Shown: piece by piece, positions 8,400-17,283 of the stretch
Layout of the letters: each line of letters starts with the position of its first letter
Position numbering within the stretch: position 1 is the stretch's first letter
Assembly: GCA_943358175.1 (NCBI GenBank)
Contig: CALRGV010000008.1
Span: 1 to 48,480, forward strand
Reading direction: 5' to 3'
Source: Candidatus Peribacteria bacterium
GTDB taxonomy: Bacteria > Patescibacteriota > Gracilibacteria > UBA1369 > LOWO2-01-FULL-3
Length of the DNA stretch: 48,480 bases
Notes under the pieces: model-generated
The model's database searches: none
Told to the model about the DNA's origin: nothing
The model's input: the letters and a program-made list of their open reading frames with translations, nothing else
Made by a program: the position numbers and the translations under genes

Positions 8400-9365
8400 A
8401 TGATTAGTAATTCTGATCTTGTGGCTCAAATTCCATTTTGTTTGAAAGCTACGGATTTTCCAACTATGGGTGCGAAGTATGAAGGTAAAGTGCGTGATAA
8501 TTATTCTAAAGATGGTAGGCGTGTGATTATTGTGACAGATAGGCTTTCGGCTTTTGATAGAGTTATTACTCTGATTCCTTTTAAGGGACAGGTTCTTAAT
8601 CAAATGGCAAAATTTTGGTTTGATCAGACTAAAGATATTGCGGAAAATCATGTGATTGAATTTCCAGATCCGAATGTGGTGGTGGCAAAGGAATGCAAGG
8701 CGATGCCGGTGGAAATGATCGTGCGTGGTTATATTACCGGTGTGACAAGTACTAGTATTTGGACTCACTATGAGAAAGGGGTGAGAAATTTTTGTGGTAA
8801 TGATTTGCCGGAAGGTTTGAAGAAAAATCAGAAATTGGACAAGCCTATTTTGACTCCTTCTACTAAGGCTGAACATGGTGATCACGATGAATCTGTCTCT
8901 CGTGAGCAGATTTTGGAAAGAGGAGTGATTACGCCTGAACAATTTGATTATATGGCTGATGTAGCTATAAAATTGTATCTTCGTGGTGTGGAGGTTGCTG
9001 CTAAACAAGGAATTATTCTAGTGGATACTAAATATGAATTTGGTATTAATTCAGATGGAAAAATCGTTTTAATTGATGAAATTCATACTCCAGATTCTTC
9101 ACGTTTCTGGTTTGCAAATGAATATGAAAAGAGATTGGCGTCCGGCGAGGAGCAGAAAAAAATTGATAAAGAGTATTTGAGAGAATGGTTGGCGGAGAGA
9201 GGATTTAAAGGCGATGGTGAGATTCCGGTGATTCCAGATGATATTAAGGTGGAAACCGGTCGTCGTTATATTGAAGCTTTTGAGCTTATTACCGGTCAGA
9301 AGTTTGATGCTCAGGTGGGGGATGTAGATGCAAGATTGAAGGTGAATTTGGCAAAATACATGTAA
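8400..9365 (+). CDS. purC: phosphoribosylaminoimidazole-succinocarboxamide (SAICAR) synthase
   Basis: 321 aa. It joins CAIR and aspartate with ATP to make SAICAR in de novo purine synthesis. Recognised by the N-terminal YEGKVRDNY, VTDRLSAFDRV, the central VEMIVRGYITG and the DTKYEFG / DEIHTPDSSRFW blocks, which are the classic PurC signatures. At 321 aa it belongs to the longer form (yeast ADE1-like, about 300 aa) rather than the 240-aa E. coli form. purE follows 23 bp downstream, so the two consecutive steps (AIR to CAIR to SAICAR) are co-expressed. Confidence 0.97.
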   Translation: MISNSDLVAQIPFCLKATDFPTMGAKYEGKVRDNYSKDGRRVIIVTDRLSAFDRVITLIPFKGQVLNQMAKFWFDQTKDIAENHVIEFPDPNVVVAKECKAMPVEMIVRGYITGVTSTSIWTHYEKGVRNFCGNDLPEGLKKNQKLDKPILTPSTKAEHGDHDESVSREQILERGVITPEQFDYMADVAIKLYLRGVEVAAKQGIILVDTKYEFGINSDGKIVLIDEIHTPDSSRFWFANEYEKRLASGEEQKKIDKEYLREWLAERGFKGDGEIPVIPDDIKVETGRRYIEAFELITGQKFDAQVGDVDARLKVNLAKYM

Positions 9366-9388
9366 ATACCTATTAATTTATTTTATAT

Positions 9389-9838
9389 ATGAAAACAATT
9401 TTTATTCTCGGATCTCAGGTTGATAAGGAATTTACTCAGAAAATGGTGGACGGTCTTACTAAATGGGGGGTAGAGACGGAAGTTATTGTGGCTTCAGCGC
9501 ATAAAGTGCCTCGTAAAGTGGCTGATATAGTGGAGAGTTATAATAGTGTTGAAGATGTCGTTTTTGTAGGAGTTGCTGGTAGATCGAATGCTTTGTCAGG
9601 CGTGATTGCTGCGAATAGCGTGCATCCGGTTTTTGCTTGTCCTCCTTTTCAGGATAAGGTGGATATGATGGTGAATTTAAACAGCTCATTGATGATGCCT
9701 GGTGATACGCCGGTGATGACTGTTATTGATCCAGCAAATTTGATTTTGTCTGTGGTGAAAATTTTCGCGGAAAAAAATACTGAACTACGCAAGAAAGTTT
9801 GGGCGAGAATTGAGGAAATTAGGGCGAGTTTTGGCTGA
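9389..9838 (+). CDS. purE: class II phosphoribosylaminoimidazole carboxylase (PurE)
   Basis: 149 aa. The Rossmann-like PurE fold is recognised by ILGSQVDKE at the N-terminus, the SAHKVP loop and the VAGRSN-ALSGV segment. The AGRSN variant (rather than AGAAAHLPG) is typical of class II enzymes, such as the AIR carboxylase part of animal PAICS, which use CO2 directly and do not need PurK. No purK is present in the window, in agreement. The gene ends with TGA, which shows that UGA is a stop here. A good terminator follows 11 bp downstream. No Shine-Dalgarno sequence precedes the ATG. Confidence 0.92.
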   Translation: MKTIFILGSQVDKEFTQKMVDGLTKWGVETEVIVASAHKVPRKVADIVESYNSVEDVVFVGVAGRSNALSGVIAANSVHPVFACPPFQDKVDMMVNLNSSLMMPGDTPVMTVIDPANLILSVVKIFAEKNTELRKKVWARIEEIRASFG

Positions 9839-9849
9839 GCAGGTCATGG

Positions 9850-9879
9850 GTGTTGAACGTACTTCGTCAACACTTTTTT
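9850..9879 (+). terminator. rho-independent terminator of purC-purE
   Basis: GTGTTGA (9850-9856) pairs with TCAACAC (9867-9873) around a 10-nt loop, followed directly by six Ts. Confidence 0.8.
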
Positions 9880-9972
9880 CATTCTGTTTCTATAGATTCA
9901 TCTTAAGACAATTAATGGTCGTTTTTCTTGCGCTCTAAGATCAAATTTGGTATTATTGAATTAATCCGAGAT

Positions 9973-9987
9973 GTCGTAAACTACGAC
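9973..9987. repeat. short perfect hairpin GTCGTA-AAC-TACGAC
   Basis: A 6-bp perfect stem with a 3-nt loop, in the gap between purE and purB. No T-run follows. A similar but unrelated hairpin occurs at 17810-17828. Confidence 0.4.
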
Positions 9988-10002
9988 TCATTCTGGGTGG
10001 CG

Positions 10003-10039
10003 ACAAAAGAAGTTTTTCCTTAGGAAGAACTTCTTTTGT
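10003..10039. terminator. strong 12-bp hairpin, possible terminator
   Basis: ACAAAAGAAGTT (10003-10014) and AACTTCTTTTGT (10028-10039) are perfect inverted repeats around a 13-nt loop. The stem ends in T-rich sequence on either strand. It precedes the tRNA-like element. The rest of 9880-10277 holds no gene other than that element. Confidence 0.45.
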
Positions 10040-10066
10040 ATTATGATATTGCCTTGGTGAGAGCAT

Positions 10067-10144
10067 GGGGCCGTAGTTTAACGGTAAAACATCTCGGTTC
10101 GTCATCCAGATGATGCGAGTTCAACTCTCGTCGGAACACGACCA
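10067..10144 (+). pseudogene. degenerate tRNA-like element (tRNA-Asp-like)
   Basis: A D arm GTTT/AAAC with loop AACGGTA and a T arm GCGAG-TTCAACT-CTCGT are correctly spaced for a tRNA, and the 3' side ends in ACCA. But the acceptor GGGGCCG meets CGGAACA, so only four of seven pairs form. The anticodon arm can only be folded as CATCT/AGATG with a bulged C, a GG/CC inner stem and an 8-nt loop containing GTC. It therefore looks like a decayed tRNA-Asp, or a tRNA-mimicking RNA. A second hairpin, ACCATC-CTTC-GATGGT (10141-10156), follows. A TATTATGAT-like -10 region lies upstream near 10040. Confidence 0.45.
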
Positions 10145-10277
10145 TCCTTCGATGGTGCCCGTGTATGCAACTTCGTATCATCCACCATGGCGCAAAAATG
10201 CTACTCATTCCCATTTGCCCTATTTTCAATTCTCTTTTAAGATGCAGGCACAGATTAATTTTTATTAAACAAATTTT

Positions 10278-11720
10278 ATGAATAATCCTTTACTAGCCAT
10301 TTCTCCTTTGGATGGTCGTTATGCGGAGAAGGTTGATTATCTTTCTCAATATTTTGCTGAGGCGGCGCTTATGAGATATAGAGTGCTGACGGAAGTGGAA
10401 TGGTTTATTTTTCTTTTTAATGAGGCGAAGTTGCCAGGTACTAAGATTCTTGAACCGACTGAGCTTCGAATTCTTCGCAGTATTTACGAACAATTTGACG
10501 TAGTTGATGCGGAACGTGTGAAAAATATTGAAAAGGTTACTAATCATGACGTAAAAGCGATAGAATATTTGATCAAAGAGAAGACAAAAGGTGGTCCAAT
10601 TGAAAAATATCAGGAATTTATTCACTTTGCTTGTACTTCTGAAGATATAAATAATATCGCGTACGCTTGTATGATTCGTGATTTCTCGGAAAGGGAATTG
10701 ATGCCGGTTTTATCCGGTTTAGTTCAAGAGATTCATGGAAAAGCTCAAGCTTATAAGGGCTTGGGTATGCTTTCTCGTACTCATGGTCAGTCAGCGACGC
10801 CTACTACTTTAGGAAAGGAGCTTATTAATTTTGTGGCTCGTCTGGAACGTGAAATGGAACTTCTGAATAAATCTAATTACTTGATGGCAAAAATGAATGG
10901 TGCTGTCGGAAATTACAACGCTCACGTAGTGGCTTATCCAGATGTGGATTGGAAGGATGTGAGTAAGACTTTTATTGAGAGTTTGGGTTTGAATGTGAAT
11001 TTATATACTACTCAGATTGAACCGCATGATTGTTATGCGGATATTTTTGATTCCGTGAAGCGTATGAATAATATAATTATGGATTTTGTAAGAGATATGT
11101 GGACTTACATTAGTATGGGATATTTTGGTCAGAAGGTAGTGAAAGGAGAAGTTGGTTCTTCTACGATGCCACACAAAGTGAATCCAATTGATTTTGAAAA
11201 TGCGGAAGGAAATATTGGTATCGCGAATGCTTTGCTTGAACAATTATCTTCGAAATTGCAGGTTTCCCGCATGCAGAGAGATCTTTCTGATTCCACTTCG
11301 TTGAGAAATATTGGAGTGGCTTTCTCTTATTGTGTTTTAGCTTACAAGAGTGCGATAAAAGGCCTTTCCAAGTGCGAAGTGAATGAGAAAAAAATAGAGG
11401 ATGATTTGGCTGATAAGTGGGAACTTTTGGCGGAACCTATTCAAGTGGTAATGAGAAAAAATCTTGTGCCAAATTCTTATGAGAAATTGAAGGAACTCAC
11501 TCGTGGAAAAACAGGTATTAATAAAATTTTGGTTCAAAAATTCATCAAGGATTTGAAAATTCCTGCTGCGGACAAAAAGATATTGATGGCTTTAACTCCT
11601 ACTAATTACGTTGGTCTTGCTGAAAAATTGGTGGATGATTATGAATTGCAAATTGCTGCTGGGCAGGAGGGTTGCGGACCGAGCGGTTGTGGAGGATGTC
11701 AGGGTTGTGGAAGTCACTAA
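10278..11720 (+). CDS. purB: adenylosuccinate lyase with a cysteine-rich C-terminal tail
   Basis: 480 aa. It cleaves SAICAR to AICAR plus fumarate, and adenylosuccinate to AMP plus fumarate. The E. coli-type PurB signatures are clear: SPLDGRY at the N-terminus, SRTHGQSATPTTLGKE, and the lyase signature GSSTMPHKVNPIDFENAEGN. Unusually, after the normal end of the enzyme there is a Gly/Cys tail (about residues 464-480) with five cysteines and a final histidine (GCGPSGCGGCQGCGSH), which looks like a metal-binding appendage. It is on the same strand as purC-purE but separated by terminators, so probably a separate transcript. ileS follows after 22 bp. Confidence 0.97.
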   Translation: MNNPLLAISPLDGRYAEKVDYLSQYFAEAALMRYRVLTEVEWFIFLFNEAKLPGTKILEPTELRILRSIYEQFDVVDAERVKNIEKVTNHDVKAIEYLIKEKTKGGPIEKYQEFIHFACTSEDINNIAYACMIRDFSERELMPVLSGLVQEIHGKAQAYKGLGMLSRTHGQSATPTTLGKELINFVARLEREMELLNKSNYLMAKMNGAVGNYNAHVVAYPDVDWKDVSKTFIESLGLNVNLYTTQIEPHDCYADIFDSVKRMNNIIMDFVRDMWTYISMGYFGQKVVKGEVGSSTMPHKVNPIDFENAEGNIGIANALLEQLSSKLQVSRMQRDLSDSTSLRNIGVAFSYCVLAYKSAIKGLSKCEVNEKKIEDDLADKWELLAEPIQVVMRKNLVPNSYEKLKELTRGKTGINKILVQKFIKDLKIPAADKKILMALTPTNYVGLAEKLVDDYELQIAAGQEGCGPSGCGGCQGCGSH

Positions 11721-11742
11721 AATTTTATAAATTCAATGTTTT

Positions 11743-14700
11743 ATGTTTAAGAAAGTTGATGTTAGGCAGTCTTTTCCGGCGATGGAGAAAAATGTTTTGA
11801 AGTATTGGGAAGAAAATAGGATTTTTGAAAAATCTGTGGAGCAGCGCAAAGATGGTGAAAAATTTGTCTTTTTTGATGGGCCTCCGTTTGCGAATGGTTT
11901 GCCTCATTATGGTCATATTTTGGCTACAGCGTTGAAAGATGCGGTGACCAGATACTGGACGATGAAAGGTTATTATGTGCCTCGTACCATAGGATGGGAT
12001 TGTCATGGGCTGCCGGTGGAATACGAGATTGAGAAGGAATTGGGTTTGTCGGGTCGTAAGGCGATTGTGGAGTATGGCGTGGAAAATTTTAATAGAAAAT
12101 GCAAAGAATCGGTTTTCCGTTATACCAATGAATGGATAGATTTATTGAAGAGGGTAGGGCGATGGGCGGATTTCAATGATCGTTATGCCACTTTGGATAA
12201 TGACTATATGGAATCGATCTGGTGGGTTTTCAAGCAGATTTGGGATAAAGGGATGGTTTATTCCGGTTTCAAATCAATGCATGTTTGTCCGCGTTGTGAG
12301 ACACCACTTTCGAATTTTGAGGTTTCTCAGGGATACAAGGATATTACGGATATGACGGTGACCGCGAAGTTTAAATTGAAGGAAGATGCTTTGAAGGCGA
12401 TTAAAGCTAAGGAAAAGGATGTTTATGTATTGGCTTGGACTACGACTCCATGGACTCTTCCTGGAAATGTGGCGCTGGCTTTTGGTGGAGAAATTGAATA
12501 TGTGATGGTGCAGGCTAAAACCGCTGAAGATGTTGAGGAAGTGTATATTGTAGCAGAGAAATTGGCAGATGCAGTTTTTGGTGAAGGAAAATATGTGGTG
12601 ATTGAGAAAATTGATCAAAAAAAACTTATTGGTACTCATTACGAGCCGCTTTTTGATTATTATGTGAACGCGGAATTGCCTGGAAAACTTTATGAAATCA
12701 ATATCGGTGATTTTGTGACGACGGAAGATGGTACCGGTGTGGTGCATATCGCTTCAATGTTTGGTGAAGATGATTACAACTTTGGTATAAAATACGGTTT
12801 TGCCCAGATCACTCATGTGAATATGGATAGCACATTTAAGCCTGAGGTGAAGGAGTTTGCTGGAAAGACTGCAATTGGGCAGAATTCGAATATTGCTGAT
12901 TTTATTGCAACAAAAGGATTACTTTTCAAAAAATATAACCACAAACATAGTTATCCTCATTGTTGGCGTTGCGATACGGCTTTGATCAATTATTCGACAA
13001 GGTCCTTTTTTATAAAAGTTACTGAAATTAAAGCGCGTCTCCAGGAAAATAATCAGAAAATTCACTGGCAGCCTGAGCACGTAAAAGATGGTCGTTTTGG
13101 TAAATGGCTTGAAGGTGTGCGGGACTGGTCTATTTCCAGAAATCGTTTCTGGGGTTGTGCGATTCCAGTGTGGGAATGTGATTGTGGAGAACAGGTTTGT
13201 ATCGGATCTATAGAGGAACTCAAAGAATTGTCCGGTGGTAAATTGCCATTGAATGATGGTGAAATTGATTTACATAAGCCTTATATTGATGATGTGACGA
13301 TAAAGTGTAAGACTTGCGGTGCGATGATGCATCGTGTGCCGGATGTGCTCGATTGTTGGTTTGAAAGTGGTTCTATGCCATATGCTCAGCTACATTATCC
13401 TTTTGAAAACAAGGCTGAGTTTGAAAATAATTTCCCGGCGAATTTTATTGCTGAGGGATTAGATCAGACTCGTGGCTGGTTTTATACTTTACATGTTTTG
13501 GCGACGATTCTTTTTGATAAACCGGCTTTTCAGAATGTCATTGTGAATGGAATTTTGTTGGCTGCCGATGGAGAAAAACTTTCCAAGAGAAAGAAGAATT
13601 ATCCTGATCCGAGGTTGCTTTTTGATACGCAGGGTGTGGATAGTACAAGATATTTTTTATATAATTCTACGGCTCCTTTAGCGGAAGATGTCAGATTTTC
13701 TGAAAAACATGTGGAAGAAATTGTGAAGAAATTTACGCTAACTATTTGGAATACATATAGTTTCTTTGTGACTTACGCTAATATCGATAAGTTTCAGCCT
13801 AGTCAAGATTTTGCCAAATTCCAGCCGGAAAATAAGCTGGATAAATGGATTTTGTCGGAATTAAACAGTTTGATTGAGGAAGTTACCGATAAAATGGATG
13901 CTTATAATCTGACCTGGTCGGTACGTCCGATGCAGGATTTTGTGGAAAATCTTTCCAATTGGTACGTTCGCAGATCTCGTCGTCGTTTCTGGAAGAGTCA
14001 GAATGACGGAGATAAAAATCAGGCTTATCAGACTTTGTATATCGTTTTGATGCAGTTTACTAAATTGCTGGCGCCGTTTATGCCATATATTTCCGATGAA
14101 ATTTATCAAAATCTGGCGGATGGAAAGCACTCTTCGGTCCATTTGGAAGATTGGCCAAAACCTAATAAATATTTGATTAATGATGAGTTGAATAAGGAAA
14201 TGCATTTGATTCGTCTCATTGTTAATTTGGGTCATAGCGTACGTGCACATGCTAAAATCAAGGTTAGGCAGCCCCTTTTGAAGGTGCAAATTGCTTTACC
14301 TGATGAGGTAGATGCTACTTTGCTTGAAAGTCAGAAAGAAGTGATTCTAGAAGAGTTGAATGTAAAAGAATTTGAAATTATTAAGGAAGCTTCGGAAATC
14401 ATGGAGCGAATTGTGATGCCAAATCCGAAGTCTCTTGGACCAAAATTTGGTAAGGATGTGCAATTTATAATCAATAATTTGAAGTTAGGAGAATATAAAG
14501 TGAAAGGTGATGTTATAGTGGTTGGTCCTTTTGAATTATCCGGTGATGATGTGGAAATTGGTTTTCGTGGAAAGCAAGGGTTTGATGTAGCTAGTGAAGA
14601 GGGAGTGGTGGTTTCTCTCGATACGCACATCACAGAGGAATTGAAGCGTGAGGGCTATGCTCGTGATTTGGTGCGTTATATTCAAGAATTGCGTAAGGAG

Positions 14701-14919
14701 GCTGATTACCAGGTTGATGATAGAATTTATGTAGCAATTGAGGCTCAGCATGGTGATGTGGCTGATGCTGTGACTGATGCTGTGACCACTTTTGCTGATT
14801 ATATAAAAAGAGAAACTTTGGCTGAAGAATTGCAGCAGAGTGGAAATTTCGAATGGGACAAGGAGATTATCGTGGATTTGGATGGTGTTAGTGTTAAAGT
14901 AGCCGTAAGAAAAATTTAA
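11743..14919 (+). CDS. ileS: isoleucyl-tRNA synthetase (eukaryote-like IleRS type)
   Basis: 1058 aa, class I aminoacyl-tRNA synthetase. The ATP-site motifs are HYGH at 55-58 (HIGH) within DGPPFANGLPHYGH, and K612-L-S-K-R616 (KMSKS). The editing domain lies between them (TTPWTLPGN is visible) and the anticodon-binding domain follows. The length over 1000 aa and the GLPHYGH form match the IleS2/eukaryote-like clade, which includes mupirocin-resistant bacterial enzymes, rather than the roughly 940-aa E. coli form. Cysteine pairs (CPRC, CWRC) may bind zinc. It is the first gene in a run that includes the YvlD-like gene and secG. Confidence 0.97.
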   Translation: MFKKVDVRQSFPAMEKNVLKYWEENRIFEKSVEQRKDGEKFVFFDGPPFANGLPHYGHILATALKDAVTRYWTMKGYYVPRTIGWDCHGLPVEYEIEKELGLSGRKAIVEYGVENFNRKCKESVFRYTNEWIDLLKRVGRWADFNDRYATLDNDYMESIWWVFKQIWDKGMVYSGFKSMHVCPRCETPLSNFEVSQGYKDITDMTVTAKFKLKEDALKAIKAKEKDVYVLAWTTTPWTLPGNVALAFGGEIEYVMVQAKTAEDVEEVYIVAEKLADAVFGEGKYVVIEKIDQKKLIGTHYEPLFDYYVNAELPGKLYEINIGDFVTTEDGTGVVHIASMFGEDDYNFGIKYGFAQITHVNMDSTFKPEVKEFAGKTAIGQNSNIADFIATKGLLFKKYNHKHSYPHCWRCDTALINYSTRSFFIKVTEIKARLQENNQKIHWQPEHVKDGRFGKWLEGVRDWSISRNRFWGCAIPVWECDCGEQVCIGSIEELKELSGGKLPLNDGEIDLHKPYIDDVTIKCKTCGAMMHRVPDVLDCWFESGSMPYAQLHYPFENKAEFENNFPANFIAEGLDQTRGWFYTLHVLATILFDKPAFQNVIVNGILLAADGEKLSKRKKNYPDPRLLFDTQGVDSTRYFLYNSTAPLAEDVRFSEKHVEEIVKKFTLTIWNTYSFFVTYANIDKFQPSQDFAKFQPENKLDKWILSELNSLIEEVTDKMDAYNLTWSVRPMQDFVENLSNWYVRRSRRRFWKSQNDGDKNQAYQTLYIVLMQFTKLLAPFMPYISDEIYQNLADGKHSSVHLEDWPKPNKYLINDELNKEMHLIRLIVNLGHSVRAHAKIKVRQPLLKVQIALPDEVDATLLESQKEVILEELNVKEFEIIKEASEIMERIVMPNPKSLGPKFGKDVQFIINNLKLGEYKVKGDVIVVGPFELSGDDVEIGFRGKQGFDVASEEGVVVSLDTHITEELKREGYARDLVRYIQELRKEADYQVDDRIYVAIEAQHGDVADAVTDAVTTFADYIKRETLAEELQQSGNFEWDKEIIVDLDGVSVKVAVRKI

Positions 14920-14923
14920 TCCT

Positions 14924-15292
14924 ATGACTTTTATATTTAAGCCGATATTCAGTATTCTTCTGAACGCAGGTATTTTGTACCTCTTGACTCAATTGGTTCC
15001 TTCAATTGAGTTTACCGGTGGATGGAAGTTCTTTGTGATTGGAGGTGTGATTCTTGGTTTAATTAATTTGGTTATTAAACCAGTAATGAAGGTTTTGTCC
15101 TTGCCGGCCTTGCTGATTACCGGAGGGCTTTTTTTGATAGTTATTAATATGGCGGTGCTTTGGTTTTTGAAATACTTTATATCTGTTATTCAGTTCCAGG
15201 ATGTCACTTTATTCTTCCCAAATTTCGTAACTTATGCTATAGGAGCTGTTGTGTTCGGTCTAATTAACTGGGCAGCAGGATTAATTATTTAA
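14924..15292 (+). CDS. YvlD/phage-holin-4-family membrane protein
   Basis: 122 aa with four predicted membrane segments (about 5-25, 31-52, 60-80 and 92-120). The conserved pattern of this family is visible: the TGGWKFFVIGGVILGLINLVIKP core and the final AVVFGLINW. It is annotated as phage holin family 4 (PF04020), but most members are chromosomal small membrane proteins of unknown role, linked in some Firmicutes to envelope stress. It starts 4 bp after ileS and 9 bp before secG, so it is co-transcribed with both. Confidence 0.85.
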   Translation: MTFIFKPIFSILLNAGILYLLTQLVPSIEFTGGWKFFVIGGVILGLINLVIKPVMKVLSLPALLITGGLFLIVINMAVLWFLKYFISVIQFQDVTLFFPNFVTYAIGAVVFGLINWAAGLII

Positions 15293-15301
15293 TTTGAATT
15301 T

Positions 15302-15517
15302 ATGAAAACTGTTTTGATGGTTGCTCAGGTTGTATTTTCTGTCTTGTTGTGTTTGGTAATTCTCGCTCAACAAAGGGGTACCGGTCTTAGTGCTACTTTT
15401 GGAGGTGGAGGTGGCTTTCACACAAGTAAAAGGGGTATTGAAAAATTTCTTTCAGTGGCGACCGTTGTTTTGGCGGTGCTGTTTTTGGCTAACTCAATTG
15501 CCTTCCTTTTTGTCTAA
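15302..15517 (+). CDS. secG: preprotein translocase subunit SecG
   Basis: 71 aa with two membrane helices (about 3-22 and 49-70) flanking the conserved cytoplasmic loop LAQQRGTGLSATFGGG, the SecG hallmark. It is an auxiliary subunit of the SecYEG channel. The next gene, a membrane-anchored binding protein that needs Sec export, begins 2 bp after the stop. Length is normal for SecG. Confidence 0.93.
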   Translation: MKTVLMVAQVVFSVLLCLVILAQQRGTGLSATFGGGGGFHTSKRGIEKFLSVATVVLAVLFLANSIAFLFV

Positions 15518-15519
15518 AC

Positions 15520-17199
15520 ATGAATGTTTTTAGCAAAATCCTTGAGGTTTTTAAAACCTATACTTATGCTGACAAAATAATTTCTGTTTTGTCGTTGGCG
15601 GTGTTTCTTTTGATGTTGGTGAAAATGATACTTTTTCCTTATGGTCTTTTTGGTTTTGGACAAAATAATATATATACGGAGGGTTTGGTAGCAAAGAATG
15701 GTATCCAAAGTATTAATCCTCTTTTTGTCGATTACAATGAGGCGGATCGGGAAGTTTCCAGATTGGTTTTTTCAGGTTTGATGAAGTATGATACTTCGAA
15801 AAAGGCCGTGGTTGATGATATGGCTCATTTGATTATCAGCGAAGATAAAAAAGATTATGTTTTTACTTTAAGAGATGGTTTGAAATGGCATGATGGTCAA
15901 TCTGTCACTATCAATGATGTTTATTTCACTTTTCATGATTTGATTCTTAATCCGGCTTTCCCAAATGATATTTTGAAAACGAATTTTTCCGGGGTAAAAG
16001 TCACCAAAATTGATGCCAAGAGTATTAAATTTAGTTTGGAAAAGCCGAATGCTTTTTTTGTGAGTAATTTTCTGGTTGGAATTTTGCCTCAACATATCCT
16101 CAAGGATGTTAATCCTGTTGATATTCTACAGAATGATTTTAATAAGAAACCTATTGGTAGTGGTCCGTATATGGTGACAGATGCCATTGAATCTTTTGCT
16201 GACGGACGCAGTCAAATTACTTTAACTCGAAGTGATATTTTTTATGGTGAAAAATCGGAAATTGAGCAGATGCGTTTCATTGTTTATCCGACAACTGATG
16301 ATCTTTTGAGTCATATTGATGCTGTAAATGGTGTAGTAAAGGTTTCCGGTGCCAATATTATGGATTTCTTGAAAGGTGAAAGATTTAATTTGGTTCCTTA
16401 TGAATTGCCTCAGTATACTGCTGTTTTCATGAATATGGAGAGCAAAATATTGAAAGATTTGGCTGTACGTTCAGCTTTATCTGCGTCACTTGATAAGGAT
16501 GTTTACATTGGAGATAGCTTGGATAAAATAAGTATTAATACCCCAATTCTTGAGTTGAAAGAGAAGGATTTGGCTTATAAGTATAATATTGATTTGGCTA
16601 ATACTAATCTTAAAACAACAGGATATAAGTATGCTGCCGATGATGTTGATAAATCTGGAATTAGAAGTGATAAGGATGGTAATAATTTGGAACTAAGAAT
16701 GATAGCGAGATTGTATGACGATGGAAGTTATCAGTTTAATGAGACAAAGAATTTGGTGAAATTCATGGTTGATTCTTGGAGAAAAATCGGAGTTAATATG
16801 CAGGTACAATTTTTACCTGTTGAGGCTTTTAATGAGAAAATTTCTAAGCGCGACTACGATATTTTATTGGTTGGACAGAATCTTGGTTATAATTCTGATA
16901 CTTATTCCTTTTGGCATTCCACTCAGGCGGGCCCACTAGGGCAGAATTTATCTAGTTACAAGAGTTTTAGGGTGGATAGCTTGATCGAGGATATCCGATC
17001 TACATTTGATGTAGCTCAGAGAACGTCTAAGCTTAAGGAGCTAGCAAAGGCTCTAAATGATGATGTTCCGGCTATTTTCTTGTATAAACCAATTTATTAT
17101 TACGCTTTTGACAATAAACTGACCGGTTTATCTATGGATGGAGTAGTTTTCCCCAGTGATCGTTTTTCAGGTATATCCATCTGGAATTTTCAGAAGTAG
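15520..17199 (+). CDS. membrane-anchored ABC-type peptide solute-binding protein (SBP family 5)
   Basis: 559 aa, paralogous in family to the protein at 295-1839. A single hydrophobic anchor lies at about 21-41, without a lipobox. The SBP_bac_5 domain is recognised by the pattern FTLRDGLKWHDGQ-x5-DVYFTF and the GSGPYMV box. It should bind peptides or related ligands at the cell surface. No transporter permease or ATPase is nearby; neighbours are secG (2 bp upstream) and rplI. It may use a shared permease encoded elsewhere or have a non-transport role. Confidence 0.87.
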   Translation: MNVFSKILEVFKTYTYADKIISVLSLAVFLLMLVKMILFPYGLFGFGQNNIYTEGLVAKNGIQSINPLFVDYNEADREVSRLVFSGLMKYDTSKKAVVDDMAHLIISEDKKDYVFTLRDGLKWHDGQSVTINDVYFTFHDLILNPAFPNDILKTNFSGVKVTKIDAKSIKFSLEKPNAFFVSNFLVGILPQHILKDVNPVDILQNDFNKKPIGSGPYMVTDAIESFADGRSQITLTRSDIFYGEKSEIEQMRFIVYPTTDDLLSHIDAVNGVVKVSGANIMDFLKGERFNLVPYELPQYTAVFMNMESKILKDLAVRSALSASLDKDVYIGDSLDKISINTPILELKEKDLAYKYNIDLANTNLKTTGYKYAADDVDKSGIRSDKDGNNLELRMIARLYDDGSYQFNETKNLVKFMVDSWRKIGVNMQVQFLPVEAFNEKISKRDYDILLVGQNLGYNSDTYSFWHSTQAGPLGQNLSSYKSFRVDSLIEDIRSTFDVAQRTSKLKELAKALNDDVPAIFLYKPIYYYAFDNKLTGLSMDGVVFPSDRFSGISIWNFQK

Positions 17200-17283
17200 T
17201 ACTTTTATTGGGTGTTTTGTGAATTTTCTCTTTACTTTGTAGTTGTTATTCGCTATTTATTAAAGGCCTTTAATTTAGAAAAT

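Noticed and set aside
17212-17283. Extended N-terminus of bL9
   Set aside because: bL9 begins at the MQVVL motif; the added hydrophobic residues are not part of the family.
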